Source: an uncultured Succinatimonas sp. (GTDB taxonomy: Bacteria > Pseudomonadota > Gammaproteobacteria > Enterobacterales > Succinivibrionaceae). From it: a stretch of 12,627 bases of DNA. The stretch lies in contig URKL01000024.1 in NCBI GenBank assembly GCA_900548485.1, positions 1 to 12,627 on the forward strand. Reading direction: 5' to 3'. Made by a program: the position numbers and the translations under genes. The notes beneath the pieces were generated by a model. The model was not told where the DNA came from. It worked only from the letters and a program-made list of their open reading frames with translations, and made no database searches. Below are positions 8,203 to 12,627 of the stretch, piece by piece. Within the stretch, counting starts at the first letter, position 1. Each line of letters begins with the position of its first letter.

Positions 8203-9116
8203 TTTTGTTGTTTTTCATCCAAATTAAGCTTGCCTAAACGCTCACAGCTTACAGTATCTGCAAGATTACAAGCGCGTTTGTAAAAATATTTTGCCTTATT
8301 TAAATCAACATTTTCTTTTTTTAAAAATATATCCCCTAAGAATTGGCAACCTAAAGCTGTATTGGCAGAACAAGCCTTCCAATAATAAGAAATTGCTTGA
8401 TTATGATTAATCTCTACACCTAAACCATATTGATAAAATGCACCTAAAAATAAGCAACCATCCTCAGCACCGCCAGCACAAGCCTTTTTAAAATAATCAT
8501 GAGCTTTAGCATAATTTTGTTTTACATTATCCCCCTGCATAAAGATCACCCCATTCTTTAGGCATCCTCTGCTCTCTGAGAGATCACAAGCTTTATCATA
8601 AAAAGAAATGGCTTGTGGAGTTGATTTTTTAACTCCACGCCCTAAGGCAAAATTATTACCTACCTCAAAGCAAGAACTAGCTAAACCACCATTACAAGCT
8701 TTACTAAAATACTTATGAGCCTCTTTTAAGTCTTTTTTAACCAAAGAGCCCTCTAAATAACTATTTGCTAAGCTATGGCAACCAAAATTTATGCCACCAT
8801 TACATGATTTTTTATAAAGTTCAAAGGAGGTTTTTAAATCTTGCTTACCTGTAAGTCCGTCTTCATGCATAAGACCAAGCAAAGCACAACCGGTAAGGTC
8901 ACCACCACTACAGGCTTTATCATAAAGAGAAGCGCTTTTTTGATAATTAAGATCGATACCTTTTCCCGAATAATACATCGAACCTAATTTTAAACAGGCA
9001 AAGGAGAAGCCACTTTTACATTGCTCATCTAATTGATTTGCAAGTTCAGCATTTTTTGCAAAAGAACTTGTACAAAAACAACAACATAAAAGCGGAAGTA
9101 ACAAAAATTTAATCAT
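8199..9116 (-). CDS. Exported Sel1-repeat cysteine-rich protein, first gene of the srf operon
   Basis: A 305-residue protein if it starts at ATG 9116. A GTG one codon upstream at 9119 is in frame, but AGGAGGTGA at 9128-9120 puts a 6-base spacer before the ATG and only 3 before the GTG, so I chose the ATG. MIKFLLLPLLCCCFCTSSFA is a signal peptide with an unusually cysteine-rich hydrophobic core; cleavage after SSFA is likely, and none of these cysteines sits in a proper lipobox. The mature protein has seven Sel1-like repeats, six of 36 residues and the last of 34, plus a partial eighth. Each opens with C-x7-C (CKSGFSFAC, CSGGDLTGC, CNGGINFGC, CNGGLASSC, CDLSESRGC, CAGGAEDGC, CSANTALGC, CNLADTVSC), giving eight likely disulfides. 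The repeats are very regular, in contrast to the next gene, its probable paralogue. It overlaps that gene by ATGA. The family acts as a scaffold or partner-binding solenoid; a beta-lactamase role claimed for some Hcp-type relatives should not be assumed. Confidence 0.86.
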   Translation of the reverse strand: MIKFLLLPLLCCCFCTSSFAKNAELANQLDEQCKSGFSFACLKLGSMYYSGKGIDLNYQKSASLYDKACSGGDLTGCALLGLMHEDGLTGKQDLKTSFELYKKSCNGGINFGCHSLANSYLEGSLVKKDLKEAHKYFSKACNGGLASSCFEVGNNFALGRGVKKSTPQAISFYDKACDLSESRGCLKNGVIFMQGDNVKQNYAKAHDYFKKACAGGAEDGCLFLGAFYQYGLGVEINHNQAISYYWKACSANTALGCQFLGDIFLKKENVDLNKAKYFYKRACNLADTVSCERLGKLNLDEKQQK

Positions 9117-9119
9117 CAC

Positions 9120-9128
9120 TCACCTCCT
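9120..9128 (-). promoter_or_regulatory. Perfect Shine-Dalgarno of the first Sel1 gene
   Basis: AGGAGGTGA on the minus strand is the exact complement of the 16S rRNA tail. It is the strongest ribosome binding site in the window and stands at the head of the proposed operon, which fits high initiation at the first gene. Its spacing selects the ATG at 9116 over the GTG at 9119. Confidence 0.75.
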
Positions 9129-9209
9129 AGCCATTCAATAAAATTGTAAATAATTTTAAAATCTTTTTCTGGGGATTTGATTATGAATTTAAAAGAAATT
9201 TTTACATTC
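9129..9209 (-). promoter_or_regulatory. Intergenic gap, presumed promoter of the Sel1-srf operon
   Basis: This AT-rich gap separates the helicase stop from the first Sel1 gene. It is the only place for an operon promoter outside the helicase coding region. Several T/A-rich hexamers could act as a -10 box, such as TAAAAT or CATAAT, but I find no matching -35 box at 17 bases. I also see no clear GC-rich hairpin plus T-run that would stop helicase transcripts, so read-through from the helicase is possible. Confidence 0.3.
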
Positions 9210-12200
9210 CTAACCAATAACCAATTTGTTTGTACGTTTTAAAAATTTAGCAGGAATTGCTTTTTTAAGCTTCCAAACTATATTCATAGGTCGACTTCCC
9301 TCGTGTTTTATACATTCTGCACTGCCTAAATAGGTATAGCCCATAGCAAGTGATGATATTTGTTGATCATTTTTAAATTCGCGTACAAATAATAAAACCT
9401 TAGAACCTAACTCCTTATGGTGAATATAGCGTTGTCCAGTAGCCGAATTTTCAGCTGTTGTGCTTTGACTTTGCCAATGGAAGAGATTTTCATTTATCGA
9501 ATAATCGTTATACAAAGTTGATGGTGAATAATCTTTATCTGATTTATTTAGAGTAATCAACAATACATCAATCTTCTTATCTGGCAACCATTTAACACCC
9601 TCACGAATAATCTGAGGCTTATCGTAATCTAAAGCTACAAATAATTGATCACGTGTATAGGTACAATACAAATCTAAAGGACAATCAAAATCTAAATCTT
9701 CATGCTCATCTAAAAAATCAATTTTTGCCAATTTATATTCTAAAAGCTCAATAAGCTCACCAAGTAACACTTTCGACTTAGATAAAAGCTTAAAATTTTC
9801 TAAAACTTCTGGATCTGTAAATGAATTTACAACTTTACCCCATATTGAAATATAAAACATTTTCAACATACGCAAATGTAAGCTATTACTGAGATTAAAA
9901 TCTAAATCATCACTTTCTTTTTTAAGATAAAGATTTTTTAAGAAAGGTATTAAAAATTTTAGCCAACGTTGTGAATCAATTTGAGCTAATTTCATAAAGG
10001 CTTTTGCAAGCACCTCCTCTAATTCCTCTTCAAAATTATCTCTTACCTTAGCTCTAACACACAAACGTGCAAATGTTGCAAATTTATATAAAAGTTTAGG
10101 TTCTACATGGTAGTAATCTAAAAATGAAGTTAAGGATACCTTTGATTTACCGCTGTCATTTTCAAAATAACTTAGTTTGTTTAGTATGGCATTAACTGAA
10201 CCATAGGTTGATTTAATATTATCTAAAATATATTTAGTAGCTATTCTTTCTAAATGAATATAACAGCCTTTAGGAACAGAGATAAAACCATTTTCTATCT
10301 CTTTTTTTAAGCTACGATTTGTATTACTTAATAAAGCGGCAAATTTTTCTTCAAATTTATATCTCTGATTTGCCTGACCTATAAAATCTAAAACAGTAAG
10401 ACAATCTTTTCCCGCACTCAAACGTAAACCACGACCTAATTGCTGCAAAAATATAGTTAAAGATTCTGTAGGTCTTAAAAATAAAATCGTATTAACTTCT
10501 GGAATATCTACGCCTTCATTGTAGATATCCACTACAAAAATAAATTTAATTTTGCCTTCTACAAGTTTAGATTTGGCACCTAAACGCTCTTCATCTGAAG
10601 ATTTTCCTGTTAAGCTTATAGATGGGACATTATGAGCATTAAAATAATTGCTCATAAATTTTGCATTTTCTACCGAAACGCAGAAACCTAGCCCTTTTAC
10701 CTCCCCCATATCGCCTACATATTTAAGTAACGAATTTAACACTAAATCAGCCCTAGACTGCGCTTCAATGCCTTCAGTGAGTTTATAGCTAAGTTCTGCT
10801 TTATCATAACCACCATTATGCCATTTTATTTTTTGAAGATTGACCGTATCATCAGTAACTCCAAAATATTGAAATGGACATAAAAGCTTGCGGTCAATAG
10901 CATCAGGCAAACGAATTTCTGCTGAAATATGATCATTAAAGAAAGAAATTACACTCCTGCCATCCATACGCTCAGGCGTTGCTGTTAAACCTAATAAAAT
11001 CTGTGGATGATAATATTCAAGCAATTTTTGATATGATGGTGCTGCTGCATGATGAAATTCATCGATAATAATGAAATCGTAAAAATCAGCAACTGTCTTT
11101 TGACAAAAATTTTGGGAGTTAAAAGATTGTATAGACACAAAAAGGTGATCTATGTTTTGAGGTCTATAATTACCGACTAATAAATCCCCAAAATTTGCAT
11201 CTTTTAATACAGCTCTAAAGGTATTACAACTTTGAGCTAAAATTTCTTCACGATGGGCTACAAATAATAAACGTCTTCCTTTATGCGGATTTTGTCTACA
11301 ATAACGTTTGTAATCTAAAGCAGAAATTACAGTTTTACCTGTACCTGTAGCAGCAACTAATAGATTTTTATAATTATTATAAACTTGTCGCTCTAACAAA
11401 AGTTTATCTAAAATTTCCTGTTGAAAAGCATAAGGTCTAACATCTAAAGTATACAGTGCTGAATTATTTGCCTCAGCATGACGTTCTGCCTTTAAGGCAA
11501 TGGTTAATCTATCTTTTTGTTCAGAACTATAACTTTCAAATTCCCTATCATTCCAATAATAATCAAAAGTTGCAAAAATTTTATTGATAGTTTCACTTTG
11601 ATCTATATTGGTAATTTTAGTATTCCACTCAAGTCCTGAAGTTAAAGCTGCATTAGAAATATTTGATGAGCCGATATAAGCTGTGGTAAAACCAGTTTCT
11701 CTAAAAAATACATAAGCTTTTGCATGCAAACGAGTTTGTTTAGTGTTATAACTTACTTTTATTTCAGTATTTGCTAAAGCCTCTAAAGTCTCTATAGCCT
11801 TAATATCGGTAGCACCCATATATGAGGTCGTAATTACACGTAATTTGCCACCTCGTTTAGTGAAGTCTTTTAAATCATCAATTATTAATCTCAAACCACT
11901 CCATTTAATAAATGAAACCAACATATCAAACCTATCGGCAGATGATATTTCTTTCTTTAACTCAGAAAATAATTGCGGTTCACTAATAGCACCTGTAAAC
12001 AAAGAACTTTTTGCAATGGATGTTTCAGGGCGCTTTAATTTCTTAATACCACCTGTTAATAACAATGGATCTTGTTCTTTTAATAAAGCTAATAAAATTT
12101 CAGAACTAGGATCAATTGCTAGAGATTTAAAATAGCTATTCTCAGTAATGTTTTCAATAATATCTACAATTTGATTGGCTAGACTGATTTGATCTTTAAG

Positions 12201-12386
12201 ATCGCCTCCATTGTCCACAACATTATCTAAGCCTTTTTTTACAACTGCAGTAATATATTTGGCAATTACTTGAGAAGCTTCTGCTATATCTATCTTTTCT
12301 AAAAATTTACGTTCAGCTGGAATAACAGATAACTCAGAATGTAAATCTGCATTAACTACCTGTTCATAAAGTCCTGGCTTTAACAT
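9210..12386 (-). CDS. PLD-like nuclease domain, superfamily 2 helicase and DUF3427 protein
   Basis: A full-length 1058-residue fusion protein. Residues about 125-285 form a phospholipase-D-like domain with a single HKD-type site: H221-A-K223 followed by GSSN (239-242). The aspartate expected five residues after the lysine is F228, a variant I associate with this family. Residues about 315-690 are a DEAD/DEAH helicase: Walker A ATGTGKT (346-352), motif II DEFH (442-445), motif III TAT (468-470), DIYNEGVDIPE around 620-630 (motif V) and QQLGRGLR (648-655, motif VI). The remainder matches my memory of DUF3427, with the hallmark LFHWQSQ (968-974), GQRYIHH and VLLFVRE near the end. Such proteins are predicted ATP-driven DNA translocases with an attached nuclease, common in defence and accessory islands; the biochemical activity is not established here. 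Start ATG 12386 has GGAG at 12396-12393 with a 6-base spacer. Stop is TAG. It is on the same strand as the srf operon but separated by about 93 bases, so a shared role is uncertain. Confidence 0.87.
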   Translation of the reverse strand: MLKPGLYEQVVNADLHSELSVIPAERKFLEKIDIAEASQVIAKYITAVVKKGLDNVVDNGGDLKDQISLANQIVDIIENITENSYFKSLAIDPSSEILLALLKEQDPLLLTGGIKKLKRPETSIAKSSLFTGAISEPQLFSELKKEISSADRFDMLVSFIKWSGLRLIIDDLKDFTKRGGKLRVITTSYMGATDIKAIETLEALANTEIKVSYNTKQTRLHAKAYVFFRETGFTTAYIGSSNISNAALTSGLEWNTKITNIDQSETINKIFATFDYYWNDREFESYSSEQKDRLTIALKAERHAEANNSALYTLDVRPYAFQQEILDKLLLERQVYNNYKNLLVAATGTGKTVISALDYKRYCRQNPHKGRRLLFVAHREEILAQSCNTFRAVLKDANFGDLLVGNYRPQNIDHLFVSIQSFNSQNFCQKTVADFYDFIIIDEFHHAAAPSYQKLLEYYHPQILLGLTATPERMDGRSVISFFNDHISAEIRLPDAIDRKLLCPFQYFGVTDDTVNLQKIKWHNGGYDKAELSYKLTEGIEAQSRADLVLNSLLKYVGDMGEVKGLGFCVSVENAKFMSNYFNAHNVPSISLTGKSSDEERLGAKSKLVEGKIKFIFVVDIYNEGVDIPEVNTILFLRPTESLTIFLQQLGRGLRLSAGKDCLTVLDFIGQANQRYKFEEKFAALLSNTNRSLKKEIENGFISVPKGCYIHLERIATKYILDNIKSTYGSVNAILNKLSYFENDSGKSKVSLTSFLDYYHVEPKLLYKFATFARLCVRAKVRDNFEEELEEVLAKAFMKLAQIDSQRWLKFLIPFLKNLYLKKESDDLDFNLSNSLHLRMLKMFYISIWGKVVNSFTDPEVLENFKLLSKSKVLLGELIELLEYKLAKIDFLDEHEDLDFDCPLDLYCTYTRDQLFVALDYDKPQIIREGVKWLPDKKIDVLLITLNKSDKDYSPSTLYNDYSINENLFHWQSQSTTAENSATGQRYIHHKELGSKVLLFVREFKNDQQISSLAMGYTYLGSAECIKHEGSRPMNIVWKLKKAIPAKFLKRTNKLVIG

Positions 12387-12627
12387 ATAAATCTCCGCAA
12401 CCTATCTATATATATGATCACATATTATTAAGCTACGCACCAGAATAAAATTTAAAATAAAAAACAAATATATTTTACATATTAAGACATGGTAAAAATT
12501 AAGATCTATATAAATAGCAACAAAGAGATTGAAATACAATCATTCTTGCTAATCAAAAATCAACTTAAAAAATTTAGAAAATGTTACCGAAGTTTTGCAA
12601 ACTAGTAGACATAAAAAATTCAACGTT
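12387..12627 (-). promoter_or_regulatory. AT-rich leader upstream of the helicase gene, weak promoter candidate
   Basis: No convincing gene lies here. On the minus strand TTTACC (12496-12491) and TATATT (12472-12467) are 18 bases apart and resemble sigma-70 -35 and -10 boxes (4/6 and 5/6 matches). They would leave an untranslated leader of about 80 bases. In such AT-rich DNA matches of this quality arise by chance. A small inverted repeat, ATATG-ATCA-CATAT (12412-12425), lies 26 bases before the helicase start and could be an operator, but its arms are only 5 bases. Confidence 0.3.

Noticed and set aside
9060..9116. Cysteines in the signal peptide of the first Sel1 protein as a lipoprotein attachment site
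   Set aside because: No Gly, Ala or Ser stands just before a suitable cysteine in an LxxC lipobox; the SSFA cleavage site fits a normal signal peptide better.
598..11800. Frequent plus-strand word CTCTAAA through the genes
   Set aside because: On the coding strand this is TTTAGAG, mostly the common codon pair TTA-GAG (Leu-Glu) read in frame. Codon bias explains it without a dispersed signal.
11845..12135. Plus-strand open frame of 96 codons opposite the helicase gene
   Set aside because: Antisense to the PLD-like domain coding region, with no domain or ribosome binding site that I can see.
12489..12605. Plus-strand 38-codon frame beginning MVKIKIYINSNKEIEIQ
   Set aside because: No purine-rich ribosome binding site and a lysine/isoleucine-rich composition expected from random AT-rich DNA.
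12574..12627. Minus-strand open stretch ending in TAA that could be the C-terminus of an upstream gene (NVEFFMSTSLQNFGNIF)
   Set aside because: Only 17 codons are visible, too few to separate a gene tail from chance.

Overview
The window is an AT-rich bacterial segment (about one third G+C by eye) in which every well-supported gene lies on the minus strand, so transcription runs from high to low coordinates. Strong Shine-Dalgarno sequences, dense TTA/AAA/GAA codon use, a SrfB/SrfC pair (a gene set known mainly from Proteobacteria) and secreted cysteine-rich Sel1-repeat proteins together suggest a low-GC proteobacterium. A gut gammaproteobacterium of the Succinivibrionaceae kind would fit, but that placement is a guess.

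In transcription order the layout is as follows. (1) 12627-12387 is an AT-rich leader with no convincing gene and only a weak promoter candidate. (2) 12386-9210 encodes a 1058-residue phospholipase-D-like / superfamily 2 helicase / DUF3427 protein of the type often met in defence or accessory islands. (3) A short gap of about 90 bases probably holds the promoter of the next operon. (4) 9116-8199 and 8202-7234 encode two exported Sel1-repeat proteins rich in regularly spaced cysteine pairs; their genes overlap by ATGA. (5) 7218-3328 encodes a SrfB-family protein with an actin/Hsp70-type ATPase core. (6) 3315-598 encodes a SrfC-family P-loop protein. (7) 583 to the window edge holds an unrecognised gene that begins with a good ribosome binding site and breaks off, or is joined to foreign-looking DNA, at about base 62.

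Genes 4 to 7 are separated by -4, 15, 12 and 14 bases and read as one translationally coupled operon. The picture is a five-gene set: two periplasmic disulfide-rich repeat proteins, two large cytoplasmic nucleotide-binding proteins, and a fifth protein that seems to have a soluble domain, a polar linker and the start of a membrane helix. I infer a machine that spans or acts on the cell envelope. The srf genes were first named in Salmonella as SsrB-regulated factors, and their biochemical role is poorly understood. The pairing with two coupled Sel1 proteins and the unknown fifth gene is the most interesting content here.

The first 60 or so bases are clearly richer in G+C (33 of 60) than the rest and contain a near-duplicated 14/15-base word. 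They may be a contig artefact, a mobile-element edge or a recombination junction.
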